The notes under the pieces were generated by a model. The model searched no databases, was not told the DNA's origin, and was given only the letters and a program-made list of their open reading frames with translations. 64,000 bases of DNA. Origin: Proteles cristata cristata (Eukaryota > Chordata > Mammalia > Carnivora > Hyaenidae). The DNA is taken from positions 434,001 to 498,000 of the forward strand of contig JAESUZ010000352.1 of NCBI GenBank assembly GCA_017311185.1, given 5' to 3'. Below, piece after piece: positions 13,703 through 28,700 of the stretch (positions are counted from its first letter, which is position 1; each line of letters starts with the position of its first letter). Both the position numbers and the translations under genes were made by a program.

Positions 13703-16700
13703 ATCTCAAGCAGGCTCCATGCTCAGCACAAAGCCTGATGCGTGGCTTGATACCAAGACCCTGGGATCATGACCTGAGCTGATATCAACAGTCCAATGCT
13801 CAACCGACTGAGCCACCCAGGTGACCATGGGCTCTCTATTGTAAGGGCACTAATCCCATTTATGAGGGCTTCATCCTCATGGCCTAATCATCTCCTAAAG
13901 GCTCCACCTCCTAAACCATCACCTCCGGGGTGGTCACATAACATGAATTTTGGGGTCACATAACATCAGTCTATAGCACCCTTGTTTCCAGATAAGAGCT
14001 GTAAAGGACAGGGGCCAGGGTAGCCCCAGGCATCTGGCAGGATGAGCTAACACACAGATTGCTGTGGGGGGTGGTATGTCACATTCTTCTACTCAAGGAT
14101 CAGATTTCTGGGGTGGCAGGGGTTGGTTTCAATACCTACCTGTGGCCAGGAGAGGGCTGGTAATATTCTTTAATTTTTTTTTTTTTTTTTTTTTGCCTCC
14201 TATGCCTCTTTTGTCATTTATGACTATCCTGCTGGCAGATGTGAAACCAAGATGGGAAAACTACATTTGCCTGAGCAAAGATTTCATGATCCACCTTTGA
14301 ATTAGAAGGTACTTTTACTCTGTACTGGTGCATATGTTACTGCTATGGACTGAATGCTTATGTTCCCCAAATATTCATATGTTGAGCCCCAATGTGGCTG
14401 CATTTAGAGATGGGGCCTCTAAGGAAGTAATTAAGGTTAAGTGAGGTCATACGACAAGACAGCATTAGTGTTCTCATTAGAGGAACACCAGAGAGCTCTG
14501 TCTCTGCCTCCGTCTGCTTGCACACACCTAGGGAAGGCCTTGTGAAGACAGCAAGAGGGCAGCCCTTGGCAAGCCAGGAAGAGAGCTCTTACCAGGAACA
14601 GAATCAGCTAGCACTTTGATCTGGGACTCCAAGCTTCCAGAATTGTGCAACTTAAACAAAAAAGTTTGTTTAAGCCACCCACCCAGCCTGTGCTATTGTG
14701 TTACAGCAGCCAGTGCAGTCTAATACAGTTACCCAAAAGAATGCAGCATAGCTAAAATGTACCAGCTGACCTGCCTAAAAATCAAAGTTCAAGTGAAGGA
14801 ATAATGAAAGGAACTTCAAAGAGGTTCTGTGTGCTGACCACTGACCACAGGCCTGGCCCAGCTGGAGTAGTTTCCACTCTGTCCTGGGGATGCTGTGAAG
14901 AATAACAGCATGGTTAGTCTCTGAGGTCAGCTCTGATCCTGGCTTGTTTGGCTCTCTGGGAAAAGAAATCCTTTAAAATCAAGCCTTCATGCCCCTTTGA
15001 GCAGAAACCACTTGGAAAAACCATAAAAGGAGATCACCACATTTCCCCTCCTCCACATTCTTGATATTTCTTTGCCTTTCCAATCCCACACCTCATACCT
15101 GTCCCTGCCTGCCACATGCCAGTCCCAATATTTCCAATTATTTTTCTTAAAAACCACAGATTCACTTGGTTATCTAGTTAAAATGTAATTCTTCATAAAT
15201 AGGACTATGTAGTCCCTAAAAATAGCAGAGGGAAAGTAATAGTTGTATAACAAACACTGTTTTCCAGGTCCCTTCTATGTATTTATTGGGTTGACTGAAG
15301 TATCAAATTCAACAAATAACCTATATAATTCTGATACCATGAAAGTTCCTAAATGGAGGAGATCTGTTGTATTTACGAATCTCTCATAGTTACAAGTTTT
15401 TTGCACCCACTTCCACAAAGTGGCCTTGACTTCAGCTCTCTTTTATTTTTCTTTTTTAAAAATTTATTTATTTATTTTGAGAGAGAGTGCAGGAGGGGCA
15501 GAGAGAAAGCGAAAGAGAGAATCCCAAGCAGGCTCTGCACTGTTAGTGCAGAGTCCAATGCAGGGCTCTATCTCAGGAACTGTGAGATCATGACCTAAGC
15601 CAAAACCAAGAATCAGATGCTTAACCAACTGAGCCACCCAGGTGCTCAGCTCCCCCTGTTTTGTTTTTAATAGAACAAGTCAGTGAATACTTTATTTTAT
15701 TGAGATAAAATTAACATATAACATTAGGTTAGTTTCAGGTGTAAAACGTTCACCACAGTAAGGTAGCTGTCCATCACCACACGTAGTCACAAATTTTGTT
15801 TCTTGTGATGTGAACTTTTAAGATCTACTCTCTTCGCAACTGTCAAATATACAATACGGTATTATTAACTATAGTCCCCATGCTGTACATTATCCTTGAG
15901 CTCTTCATTTTTTCAGGTAAGTAGAGTGACTATGTTCACCAAGTGCTTTAAGTTTACTGTCTTGGGAAAAGGTTGTTGTTGCTATAATAATGAGGATGGT
16001 AATGATGATAATTAATATCCTTCAAGTACTTAGTATATGCAAGGCGTCATGTCAAATTAACTGCATTACATTATACCACTTACTCCTCATTAAACACTAT
16101 GAGGTGGTTATCACTATGTTTATTTTGTAGCTGGAAAAGCTTAAGTTAGATCAGTTTGATAATCTGCCCAAACTAATGCACAGCTGGGTAGGATGTGAAC
16201 CCAGAGCTGACTCTGAGTCTGTGGTATTAGCCCCTTGCTACAGTTTCAGTTACCAATGGTTAAAGGCAGTCAGCTTTAAAACATGTCATAAATATGTATA
16301 TTAGGACCTATTAAGGGGAGGGGCACCTGGGTGGCTTAGTCGGTTAAGCGTCCGACTTTCACTCAGGTCATGATCTCACGGTTCGTGGGTTCGAGCCCCG
16401 CGTCAGGCTCTGTGCTGACTGCCAGCTCAGAGCCTGGATCCTGTTTCAGAGTCTGTGACTCCCTCTCTGACCCTCCCCTGCTCATGCTGTCTTTCTCTCT
16501 CCTAGAAATAAATAAAAAACATTAAAAAAAAAAATTAAAAAAAAAAAAAAAGGACCTATTAAGGGGAGTAAGCAGTTGTTTCTCCTGTCTGTCCTGCATC
16601 TTTCCTTAACTGTTTACTTCTTTGGGGGACTGTCACTCCACCACCTCCGCGCTGGGAATGGTAGGATTCTTGTTTAGCTGCCCGTCCCAGGGCTCCACCC

Positions 16701-19700
16701 CTCCCCCAATGGGGTGTGTGATCAGTCCTGGCCAACTATGGTTTAGCGTGACGTGGGCTGTAGGGACTCATCCAAGAGGTCTGTATGCGGCCAGTGTGAG
16801 CCTTCCTGTGGGATCTGACCCACAGTCACTGGAAGACAGAGGCTCACACTTTCTGGCTGATTAGAAGTCATGATGCTACAGCCCCGGGACAGCTGGCAGA
16901 CATGTCAACAAGTCAGACGTAGAGGAAGGCTGACTGCACTGGGAAAGAAGGGCCAATCCTTGGAAGGGAAGTAGGGTTGAGAGCAGCAAACTCAGCATCT
17001 CCTGATGACTCGGTCTGAGCCCGTGAACTCAGCTATCTCTGAAGATAGTGTGAACGTCTCAGTTACATGAGCCAATAAACTCCTATTTACCTTTAATTCT
17101 GTTTGGGTTGCTTTTCACTTTCAACTGAAAAAGTTCGGATTAACATGCTCTACTAGTTCCCCCTCGCTACTATAACAAATGACCACAAATTTAGTGGCTT
17201 CTAACAATACCAGTGTATATTACCTTACAGTTCTGGAGGTTAAAAGTCCAAAATGGCGTTGGGGGACCAGGTGCCTTTTGGCGGCTCTGGGGAAGAATCT
17301 GTTGTCCTGCCCCTCCCAGATCCTAGAGGTCACCTATGTTCCCTGGCTGCTGGCCCTTTCCTCACATCACTCCAACCTTACCTTCCATGGTCAATCTCTT
17401 CCTCTCTGGCTCTGACCCTCCTGCCACCCTCTTGCAAAGATCCCGTGATGACACTGGACCCACTCATATGATCCAGTATAAACCCCATCTTCAGGTCCTT
17501 AACCTTATCATATCTGTACAATCCCTTTCACCATTCCATGTAACGTAACACAATCACAGGTTCTGAGGACAAAGACATTGTTGGGCCCATTATTCTGCTC
17601 TCATGCATACTCAGGAAGAAGAATTTCCACTGACCACTGGAAAGGTCACTTTTTAAAAGTGTTTATTTTTGAGAGAGAGAGAGAGAGGGAGAGAGAGAGA
17701 GAGAGAGAACACAAGTAGGGAGGGGCAGAGAGAGAAAGGAAGACACAGAATCCGAAGCATCCTCCAGACTCTGAGCTGTCAGCACAGAGCCCAACACAGG
17801 GCTCAGACACACCAACAGCGAGATCATGACCCGAGCTGAAGTTGGACCCTTAACCAACTGAGCCATCCAGGTGCCCCAAGGAAAGGTCACTTTAATCACA
17901 AAACAGTTTCCTTCTGTAGGTGGTCCCAAAGAATGTGGAGCCAAGTTCCCCAGCACTTACCCTGCGGCTGCTGAGAGGGGTTCCTGGTGTCTGGCTGGTC
18001 TTTCCCCTGCATCTCTGCATACTCTGCTACGGGTCTGAGGAGAGCCAGGGCTCCGGAACACTGTAAGTAATTGCCGTCGAGGTGCAGCTCACTAGGAAAG
18101 GGGTGAAATACACTGTTCATCTAATATTATTTTCACTTCCTCAGATTTGAATTTGAGGTCTTCACCTAATAAATTAATAGACCTGGTTATAAAATAATAA
18201 ATAATCAGATACGAGACCACATCGTAAAAAACAGACCTAATGATCATGTCAATGGGCCAAAGGTATGCATTGAGCATGTTACCCTTGATTCTCACATGTA
18301 ACTAAAGGATCTTTCTCTTACAATTAAGACAAAGGAAACAAAAATAACTAGAGGGTAGAAAAAGATGCCTAAAAACATAGTGAATGGTCATAGGGGAATT
18401 CATGGGTTGGTAGACTCTGTAAACAAGCTGGTTATATAACTCAAGACGGAACAGAGTCAGGGGCAGGAGGCGAGCAGGGGCTACATCTCACCCAATGGAG
18501 CTCTGGCAGATGACGGAGCCCAGCCGTGGCCCACTCTGTGGCCCCAGACCACAGTAGCGCAGACTGAGGACCTGAAGCCTTTGGTTGTTCTCCAGGCCTG
18601 AGAAAATATTCTCAATTTCTTCATTTCCAAATCTAGAAAGAAATGGCAGGAACAAATAGTGACTCTTAAAACCTATGTCTCCTGTTGGATTATTCACTTT
18701 AAGGCACTCCCCCCGCCCCCCCGCAAGGCAGATCGGATTTTGCTGACCCTCACTTTGGGCTTCTGCAACCAGGGCTGGCCATGGGTAGTCGGCTGGGTGA
18801 CTGATGGGGGTAGGCTGCATGTGGAGGAAAGAGGACCAAGAATCTGCCTCCTGGGCAAAGGGAGCACAGTAAGGTTTAAAGCATCCATTCAAAGGAGCAG
18901 ATAGAGAGCAAGCTCTGGATCCTGAAGACAGGAGAGCCTGCCCAGCTGGCAGGGGTGAAGGGGTCTGAGAAGACAGGGCTCCACCTTGAGAAGGGGAAGA
19001 GATCTCTCACAGGTCAGAGAGGTTGCAGGACCTACCCCATGTCACACAAGCAGTTTGAAATTATTTATGGATGGCAAACTATAGACACCCCCCACCCCCA
19101 AGCAATCCAGTATCATGGATCAGAAGTGGGCTCTGATTTAGCGGCTGGACTCACATCCAGGCTTTATCCCTAAGAAATGAATGGCCTCGAACAAGCCACT
19201 TAATCCCCGAGTCTTCACTCATCTATAGTCAAGGGATAGAAGTGGTACGCATCTGTCATATATATCCATATGTGATAGTATATATCTATCTATTTTGGGA
19301 GAATAAATGAGATAATCCACGTACTGTGCTGGGCACACAGCACTCAATAAAAATTAGCTGGTATTATCACTATTATTATTACTCCCTGACCCTCCCCTGA
19401 CAGCCTGGTGCCATAGCCCTGAGAAAGACTTCCTTTTTTCCTCCCTAACACCACACCTCTCCTCCTACCTTCTCTGCTGGTGAATAATGACTTGTCCCTG
19501 AGGGAATCATGGTTTCTCTTATCCAAACCACCACTAAAATTTATACAAAATGGGCGCCTGAATGGCTCAGTGGGTTGAGCATTAGACTTGATTTTGGCTT
19601 AGGTCTGATCCCAGGGTCATGGGATTGAGCCTCATGTTGAACTCCACACCGAGCATGGAGTCTGCTTGAGATTCTCTCTCTCCCTCCCTCTCTCTCTACA

Positions 19701-22700
19701 CTCTCTCTCTCCCTCTACCCCATGCGCACATGCTCTAAAAAATATAAAATTAATTAAAAAATTTATACGGACATCCTTTGTGATCTACCTTCCATTATAC
19801 ATAATCAAGAGCATGTCTTCTCTCTTCTACTGTACAGACTTCCTTGGACTGTGGTATTGCTCTATATATTTGTATCTTCTTTCGCAATGAGCACAGTGTC
19901 TTGCATAAACAGGCTGTCAATAAATATTTGTTAAAAGAATAAATGAATAGGAAGGAAGGTAGGAAGGAAGGAAAGATGGAAAGAAGGTAGGAAGGAAGGA
20001 GGAAGGAAGAATATAGCCTCCTTTTGAGAACCCTGACGTTCACTCAGGAACATTAGCTCTAAGAAGGTTTTCGAGTGTGATGATCCAATGAGCCACAAGG
20101 AACCAGGACCCTGCTCTCTTTACCTTTGCCTCCCTTAGCAGTAAGGGCCCTGAAGGAACACTGCCTTCCAAACTCACCTGCAGTAATCGAGGATAAGAGA
20201 ATGCAAATAGCTGCATGGCAGAGCCCTGCCAAGTCTCCCGAATGACCACAGATCCATCCTGCAGTCAATGAGTTCCAGGGTGGTCAACGGGCAGGTGGTG
20301 TGCCCCTTCAATTCCAAAAGCGAAGCCTAAGAATGTGAGGTGAGAAGGAGCTTACACAATGAAGATAAATACGTTCTGTGTTTTAGTGTTTCTTAAAAGT
20401 CGAATATGTTAATTATCTCAACATTTTTGCCTTTAAGACAACTTTCCAATGTCCAAGGAGAAAGTAGCAAGATAAAATAATTTCCCTTTAAAAGGAAGAC
20501 TCTAGGGATGCCTGGGTGGCTCAGTAAGTTAAGCGTCCGACTTTGGCTCAGGTCATGATCTTAAGGTCCATGAGTTTGAGCCCTATGTCAGGCTCTGTGC
20601 TAACAGCTCAGAGCCGGGGGCCTACTTCGGATTCTGTGTCTCCCTCCTTCTATGCCTCTCCCTCACTCATTCTCTCTCTCTCCCTCTCTCAAAAATGAAT
20701 ATATGTTAAAAAAATTTTTAAGGCAGACTCTGAAGAATTAAATGGGAAACACCAAGCTCTGTGATGAGATATACTACATCCTATCTTTTTGGATGCTCTG
20801 GGCTGAATTGCATCACCCCCCCCTTTCATATGCTAAAGTCCTACCCCCTAGTACTTCAGAATGTGACTGCATTTGGAAAAATGCAGTCTTCAAAGAGGTA
20901 TTTTAATTTAAAATGAGGTCATTTTCATGGGCTTTTACCCAATATGAGTGACGTTATTATATGAAAAGGATATTTGGAAGGCAACATGAAAACAGGGAAA
21001 AAGTGGCCATTTACAGGCCAAGGAGAGAGGCCTTCAAAGACACCAATCCTGCTGACACCTTGAGCTCAGACTTCTAAGCCTTCATAATTGTGAGGACACA
21101 AAATTTCTGTTGTTTAAGCCTTTCAATCTGTGGTACTTTGTTCTGGCAGTCCCAGCCAACTAATACAGATGTGGATACTCTAACCAACAAATTTCTCCTC
21201 CTATGGTTGTATGACAGGGATAGATAGGCTAAAATAGGCAGAGAGGGAAAGGTTAGGACCTGAGCTCCCTGGGTGGGGAAAAACACATATTCTGGAACAA
21301 TGCTGGGAGTGTTTGACCACAGCAAACCCCCTCGACATAAGGTTCCTCCTAAGAATGTAACAGACACACTCACCTTAGGTTCCCCTTAGGAATTTGACAA
21401 TCGAAATACCTAACGAAACTAGGTAAACCATAAAACTTATGTTATACGAGGGACAGTAAGACAATCGTCTCTGACTCCTCACACAATGTAATGGAGCCAA
21501 TCAGGAATGGACAGCCCAGCACCTAGAACTATCCAGCCGGTAAGGGTGGAGCTTGAGAAGGAACCAGGGAGAAGGGAAGAGGGTATCAACCAAAACCTTA
21601 AAAAACAAAGACCCTTGCCTATAGTTGGGGGATATTCATTTTCGAATGCCCCCTCTGCAAAAACAGCTTTCCTACTATTCTTCCTTTCTGATCTTATACT
21701 CTTATACTCTAATTTTATACTTTTGCCTGAGGCTCATTTTACTCTGTGTCCACATCTTCATTCTTCCAAGTGACAAAACAAGGAATCCCAGGAATTGAGG
21801 TGAAAAATCCTGTAACAGTTTTATTTTTTTAATGCTTATTTATTTTTGAGAGACAGAGAGACAGAATGTGAGCAGGGGAGGGGCAGAGAGAGAGGGAGAC
21901 GCAGAACCTGAAGCAGCCTCCAGGTTCTGAGCCGTCAGCACAGAGCCCGATGTGGAGCTTGAATCCACCAACTGTGAGATCATGACTGGAGCCGAAGTCA
22001 GATGCTCAACTGACTGAGCCACCCAGGCACCCCCAGATATTAGGATTTAGAAGTCTGCTCAGAATTAGATTGTAAATTCAGCAATGAGGTGCTTCTCATG
22101 ATGAAGCCACAGGACATGAACATGTGTAACCATCTCAAGTTCTCTCCATCTTCTGAAGGGAGAGAGACTATGGCAAGGGCATTTCTTGTGGTAACAAAGG
22201 ATTCCAGTGACAACTGAATCCCTACCTCACTGGAGAAGGTATTTAAAGCTACAAATCACAAAGGCCACCTTTCAGCAGTTAGAATCACCACAACTTAAGG
22301 ATTTCTTCAGTTCAGAATTTAAACCTAAAAGATGCTTTGGTGGGGTTTGGAGGATTTAGGGTTTCCTTTGTTAATGACATGTTGGTCGGAGATAAGAGTC
22401 CAAGTTTATACGTTGGCCGAAAATTTAAAAGCCCTTGCAGCCTTAACTACAGAGCTGGTGCTTGAGGCCTCTTTAATGAGAAAACACCTAGTTTAAATGC
22501 TGGATTGTATTTCTTAGGCTGTGTTTCTGACCAAGGAGGCAATGCGCTAACACTGGTCTGTGCAAAACAGGCTCTTGACCAGGTCTTAAAGATCTTAGCT
22601 AGTCGTTTACAGTTTCACTCCCTATGGGAAAGACCACAGCCATCTACCACACAACTCCTCAGCGGCCTCCAGGTGACCAAGAGGGCTACATTTTATAGAA

Positions 22701-25700
22701 CTGTTAAGGATCATCTTTTTGTTTTTTTTTAAACGATCACTTTTAACATGCATGGACAGCATCCTATTCCTGCTTAAATGGAGTGACCCTTTTAATAAAA
22801 ACAACTAAAAATTCTGGTTCTTTGTTTAAGATACCTTTTTAAAATTTATTTTTAATTGTGGTCAAATATACTATAAAATGTACCATCTCAGGGGCACATG
22901 GGTGGCTCAGTCAGTTAAGTGGCCGACTTTGGCTCAGATCATGATCTCGTGGTTTGTGGGTTCAAGCTCTGCATCTGTCATTGCAAAGCCCACTTAGGAT
23001 CCTCTGTCCCCCTCTCTCCCTGCACCTCCCTTACTCCCTTCCCCTCTCTCAAAAATAAATAACTATTTAAAAAACTACCATCTTAGGGGCGCCTGGGTGG
23101 CTTAGTCGGTTAAGTGTCCGACTTTCGCTTAGGTCATGATCTCGCGGTTCGTGGGTTCGAGCCCCGCGTCGGGCTCTGTGCTGACTGCCAGCTCAGAGCC
23201 TGGAGCCTGTTTCAGTCTGTGACTCCCTCTCTCTCTGACCCTCCCCTGCTCACGCTGTCTCTCTCTCTCTGGAAATAAATAAAACATTAAAAAAAATTTT
23301 TAAAAAAAAAACACTACCATCTTAATGATTTTTTAAATGGTTATTTATTTTTGAGAGATAGAGATTGAGAGCACAAGCTGGGGAAGGACCTGATACGGGA
23401 CTCAAACTCATGAGCCATGAGATCATGACCTAAGCTGAAGTCATGCTTAACTGACTGAACCACCCAGCCACCCCCCATCTTAACCATTTTTAAGTGTACA
23501 GTTCAATGGCATTAAGTATATTCACCATTGTTGTGCAACCCTCCACACCATTCACCTCCAGAACTTTTTTCATCTTGTAAAACTGAAACTCTGTACTCAT
23601 TAAAAAATAACTCCCATTCTCCCCTTCCTCCAAACCTCCGGCAACTGCCATTTTTATCTTCTATCTCTATTAGTTTGACTACTCTGGGGTACTTCATATT
23701 GTGGAAGGATATAATATTTGTCCTTTTGTGACTGACTTCTCTTACTTAGCATAAGTTCTTCAAGGTTCATACACATTATAGCACGGGTCAGAGTTTCCTG
23801 CCTTTGTAGGACTGAGTAATATGCCACTGTATGTATATACCACAGTTTGTTTTCCACTGATCTGTCAATGGACATTTGGCTTGCTTCCACCTTTGACTAT
23901 AGTGAATAATACAACCACGAAGATTAGTGTGCAGATATCTCCTTGAGGTCCTGCTTCCAATTCTTTTGGGTGTATCTCCAGAAGTGGAATTGCTGAATCA
24001 TGTAGTAATTCTATTTTTAATTTTTTAAGGACTTCCATTCTGTTTTCCATAGTGGCTGCACCAATGCACATTCCTCCCAATAGTGTACAAGTTTTCCAAT
24101 TTCTCCACATCCTGTTGACACACTCTTTTCTGCTTTTTTTGGAGAGTCACCATACTATTTGACATGAGGTAGTATCTCATTGTAGTTTTGACTTGTATTT
24201 CCTCAAAGATTAGCAATGCTGAACATCTTTTGTTTGCTTACTGTTCATTTGAATAACTTCTCTGGATAAAGTATTAAGTCTTTCGCCCATTTTTAAATTG
24301 GTTGTTTGGTTTTGTTGTGGTTGAACTGTAGTTCTTTATATATCTTGGATATTAACCTCTTATTAAATATATGATTTGCAATTATTCTTCTCTATTTTGT
24401 GGGTTTCCTTTTCACTTGATTGTGTCCTTTGATGTACAAAAGTTTTATTTTTTTTTTATGTTTTTGTTTATTTTTGAGAGAGATAGTGTGAGCAGGAGAG
24501 GGTCAGAGAGAGAGGGAGACACAGAATCCGAAGACAGGCTCCAGGCTCTGAGCTAGCTGTCAGCACAGAGCCCGATGCAGGGCTCGAACCCACGAACCAA
24601 GAGATCATGACCTGAGCTGAAGCTGGACACTCAACTGACTGAGCTGCCCAGGCTCCCTGGTGCATAGAAGATTTAAATGTTGATGTTGTCTAAATCATTT
24701 AGTTTTGTTGCCTATGCTTTTAGTGTCATGTATAAGAAATGACTGCCAAATTCAACATTATGAAGCTTTTCCTCTATGCTTTCTTCTAAGAGTTTTAAAA
24801 ATATCTTTTTAGGGATACCTGGGTGGCTTAGTCGGTTAAGCGTCTGACTTTCGCTTAGGTCATGATCTCGCGGTTCGTGGGTTCGAGCCCCGCGTCGGGC
24901 TCTGTGCTGACTGCCAGCTCAGAGCCTGGAGCCTGTTTCAGTCTGTGACTCCCTCTCTCTCTGACCCTCCCCTGCTCACACTGTCTCTCTCTCTCTCTCC
25001 TAGAAATAAATAAAACACTAAAAAATTTTTTTAAAAATACATAAAAATAAAAATATCTTTTTAAAATGTGTTGATTGGCAGGATAAAGAGGAATACTCAA
25101 AGGTCAATGCATGAGAGAATATGGGAGCCTAGGGAGATGTTCAGGGCACTGAAGCCAGCTTTCCATTTGAGAGCATCAGGGGAGCAGGTCAGGGAACAGG
25201 AGATAAAGCCCAAGGCCACTGGAAGTGAGGAGTCTGAGAGGAAATACTGCATAAAAGTACGGCTCCAGACATGAAGTGAGCTATTGCACCATGCCCTAAG
25301 AGTAAGGATGAACTACAAAAAACCTAACTCTTCTTTCTCCAGGGAAAATTGCCTAGCTCAAAGTGTGCCTGAGTACACAGAAAAAATATAACCCCTGTGA
25401 ACTCATGAGCTAGTCTTAACACAGGTATTTGCACCCTGAATTGATACCACCTGGATGGTTCAGAGACTTCAGATCAAGAATGTATTAATTTGGGGCACCT
25501 GGGTGATTCCGTTGGCTCAGGTCATGATCTCAAATTCCTGACTTTGAGCCCTGTCAATGCAGAGCTTGCTTGGGATTTCCTCTCTGTGTCTCTCTCTCTG
25601 CCCTTCCCTCCCTCTTCCTCTTCCACTCCCGCCCCCCTCCCCGTCAAAAAATAAGTAAATAAACTTTAAAAAAAAGAATTTAATAATTTAACGTAGCCCT

Positions 25701-28700
25701 GAGATGGTAGCACCTTGAGTGCATGGCAAAAGCAAATGTAAAGCCTCTCTGGAGAATTCTATCTTCAAATCAGAGCTCAAGGAATTGCCTCAACTCTTTT
25801 CCCAGGATATATGAGTTACTAGTACAAAAGAAATCACAAAAACACACAAAGAAATGTCCCATGAGTAGGAGCCAGTAAAAGCGAGAGTCAGCAGTATCAG
25901 ACTCCAAAATAATTCAGATCTGAAACTATTAGAGATGATAAGTTTAACACATTCAATGACAAAACAAAAGGCATTTTTCAGTCAAGAAACTAGAAAAATG
26001 GGCACTAATGCACTAATACCCTCTCCCAATTTCTACCTCCTTTCTCCTCCCTAAAAGTAATTTTATGATAGTCAAACATTACAGTTTTACCTGTTTTTTC
26101 CACTTTACAAAATGGAACATGTAGTATGTATTCTTTTGGGTCTCTCTTCACTTGTATCTTAGGCTTATGAGAGTCACCCTATTTTATTTCTGCATAACTG
26201 TAATTGATGCATTTTCACTGCTATAAAGTTTTCTACTATATGAATATACTATAGTTTCTTTTTTATTTTTTGCACTTTTATAGAAGTTTGAAATGCTTCA
26301 TTAAAAATACATTGTTTTGGGGGCACCTGGGTGGTTTAGTTGGTTAAGCATCCCACTCTTGATTTCAGCTCAGGTCATGATCTCATGGGTTTATGAGATC
26401 AAGCCCCACATCAGGCTCTGCACAGACTGCATGGAGCCTGCGTGGGATTCTCTCCCTTGCTCTCTGCCTCTCTCCTGCTTGTGTTCTCTCTCTCTCAAAA
26501 ATAAATAAATATATAAATAAATAAATAAATAAATAAACATTTAAAAAATACATTTTTTTAAAGAAAAGCTTGCAGCATATCAGTCAATAACCAAATGAAC
26601 TATAGGTGGAATACATGATATATTATGTTTAAATTCAATTTTAAAGTTTAATTGAAGGAGTATTTTTATAATGCATGACTCACCAGTCTGGCAATCTCTG
26701 GGTTACTCAGCTGAAGGCCCCAGACACAGATCTCTTTCCCCAGCATGTAACACTCATCTCGAATTGTCATGAGCAAAGGTTCCAAGGAAACTGGCAGAAT
26801 GCTCAGCGGGGAGTCATCAGGTGTTACAAGCATGAACTGGAGCATCAGAAAAAACTTACAGGTGGGAATCATAAAGACATATCCATGCATCTGAACACGT
26901 AAAGAATATTGTTATCAGACAACATTAGAACACTTAAAATAGTAATTAACTTTGGATACCATGTGCTTTGGGGTGGTAATTCAACACAGACTTATAAAGT
27001 TCCTGCCACATGCAAAGCCCCATGAAAAATTTCACAGGGCAGTGAGTTTTCCAGCAGGTTACTACCCATTATTGGCTCAGGAAATGAACTGAGTAGGCTG
27101 TAACCAGCTTTTTTCTTTCTTTCTTTAATGAAACAGAAAAGGAGAAATTATCTGAGTGTATCCTATGAGGTAAAGAATAAATGTCTCATGAGACTTTTAT
27201 TTTAGTGAGGCTCAAAATCAAAATGGGGACCCAACCAAAGCAACCCACCCAACATAAACAGCCCCTGTGGTCTCATGATTCACACCAATACTTGCAGACT
27301 GAGTCATGATATGTTGTTGTTGTTTTTTAATTTTTAACATTTATTCATTTTTGAGAAACACAGCAAGACTGAGCAGAGGAGGGGCAGAGAGAGAGAGAGG
27401 GAAACACAGAATCCGAAGCAGGCTCCAGGCTCTGAGCTGTCAGCACAGAGCCTGATGCAGGGCTCGAACTCATGAACCATGAGATCATGACCTGAGCCTA
27501 AGTTGGATGCTCAACTGACTGAGCCACTCAGGTACCCCTGTTTTTGTTTTTTTATGTTTGTTTATTTTTGAGAGACAGAGAAAGACAGAGTATGAGTGGG
27601 GGAGGAGCATAGAGGGAGACAGAATCCTAAGCAGGCTCCAGACTCTGAGCTGTCAGCAGAGCCTGATGTGGGGCTGGAACTCACAATGAGATCATGACCT
27701 GAGCTGAAGTCAAGATGCTCAATCGACTGAGCCATGCAGGCACCCCTACTGGGTCATGATGTCAACTGTATTTCTTTTTTTGTTTTTGTTTTTGTTTAAT
27801 GTTTAAGTTTGAGATAGAGAGAATGAGCGAGCGCGCAAGCATGGGAAGGGGAGAGAGAGGAGGGAAGCACAGAATCCGAAGTAGGTGTTGACAGCTCAGA
27901 GCCCGACACAGAGCTCAAACTCATGAACTGCGAGATCATGACCTGAGCAAAAGTCAGACACTTAACTGATTGAGCCACCCAGGCATCCCAATGTTAACCG
28001 TATTTCTGATAGTGATTCTAATTTAAGATGTTTAGAAAATATTGCTGAAGCGACTATGAATTTGAACAAGGCTTATAATTAATTCTTATGATTAAACAGT
28101 GGAAGCTAATGATAAGAAGTATAGTAGAAAAAAAATAAAGTAGTAATTATTTTACCACAAAACGAATGGCTCTGAGAAGCTCCTGAATTTGGGATGAGCA
28201 GGGAGATGTGGGGGGGAGTCCAGAGAAGCAACTGCAAAAGAAGGAATTAGAAAATCTAGGAAAGGAGAGGGGCAGTGGTTACAGAAAAGGTGCTTTGGAG
28301 CTGGAATTTCTAGATGTAGAGTGGGAAGGGCAGGTTGGCTGTTCCAGATGTAAAGTGATAAAAGACATGCCTACTGCAGGACTGGGATGGGTAGGTTCGA
28401 AAGGAGGAGGAGGCAGGTAGAAGTACCGAGCACAGCCTGGGTACCGGAGGCCAGCTTTGGACTTCATTCAGGCAGGACCGCAGAGGGGGCGACACCACCA
28501 GTTTGGACTGGAGAGTTCTGAGGACCCGAGTTCCTAGGGAGCAAACCCTAGTCAGTTCCTTTCAGAGAAGAATAAGAAGAGGAGGCCACACACTCACTTT
28601 CCTGAGAATCTGTCCATTGTTGATGCTGGTTTTCAAGTCCTGTTTGATGGCTGGACACACAGCTGTCTGAGTCTGTGCACAATGCTTCTCGTATGTTTTC

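Larger units (their letters stand above)
22835..24800 (-). mobile_element. Old L1 3' end, split by four SINEs
   Basis: L1M-type 3' region in reverse: TTTAAGTGTACAGTTCAATG, ATTCACCATTGTTGTGCAAC, GCATAAGTTCTTCAAGGTTC, TTTCCATAGTGGCTGCACCA, then the end of ORF2. SINEs sit at 22891, 23087, 23325 and 24446. Confidence 0.85.

Noticed and set aside
14840..14912. Candidate alternative last exon of the LRR gene (minus strand, after TTATTCTTCACAG, 25 codons then stop)
   Set aside because: Acceptor and phase would fit, but the peptide has no LRR character. The exon at 1049-1184 fits the same phase and continues the LRR pattern.
16320..16400. tRNA-like sequence with A and B boxes
   Set aside because: It is the tRNA-derived head of a SINE (repeated about 40 times in the window) and lacks a folded acceptor stem, so it is not a tRNA gene.
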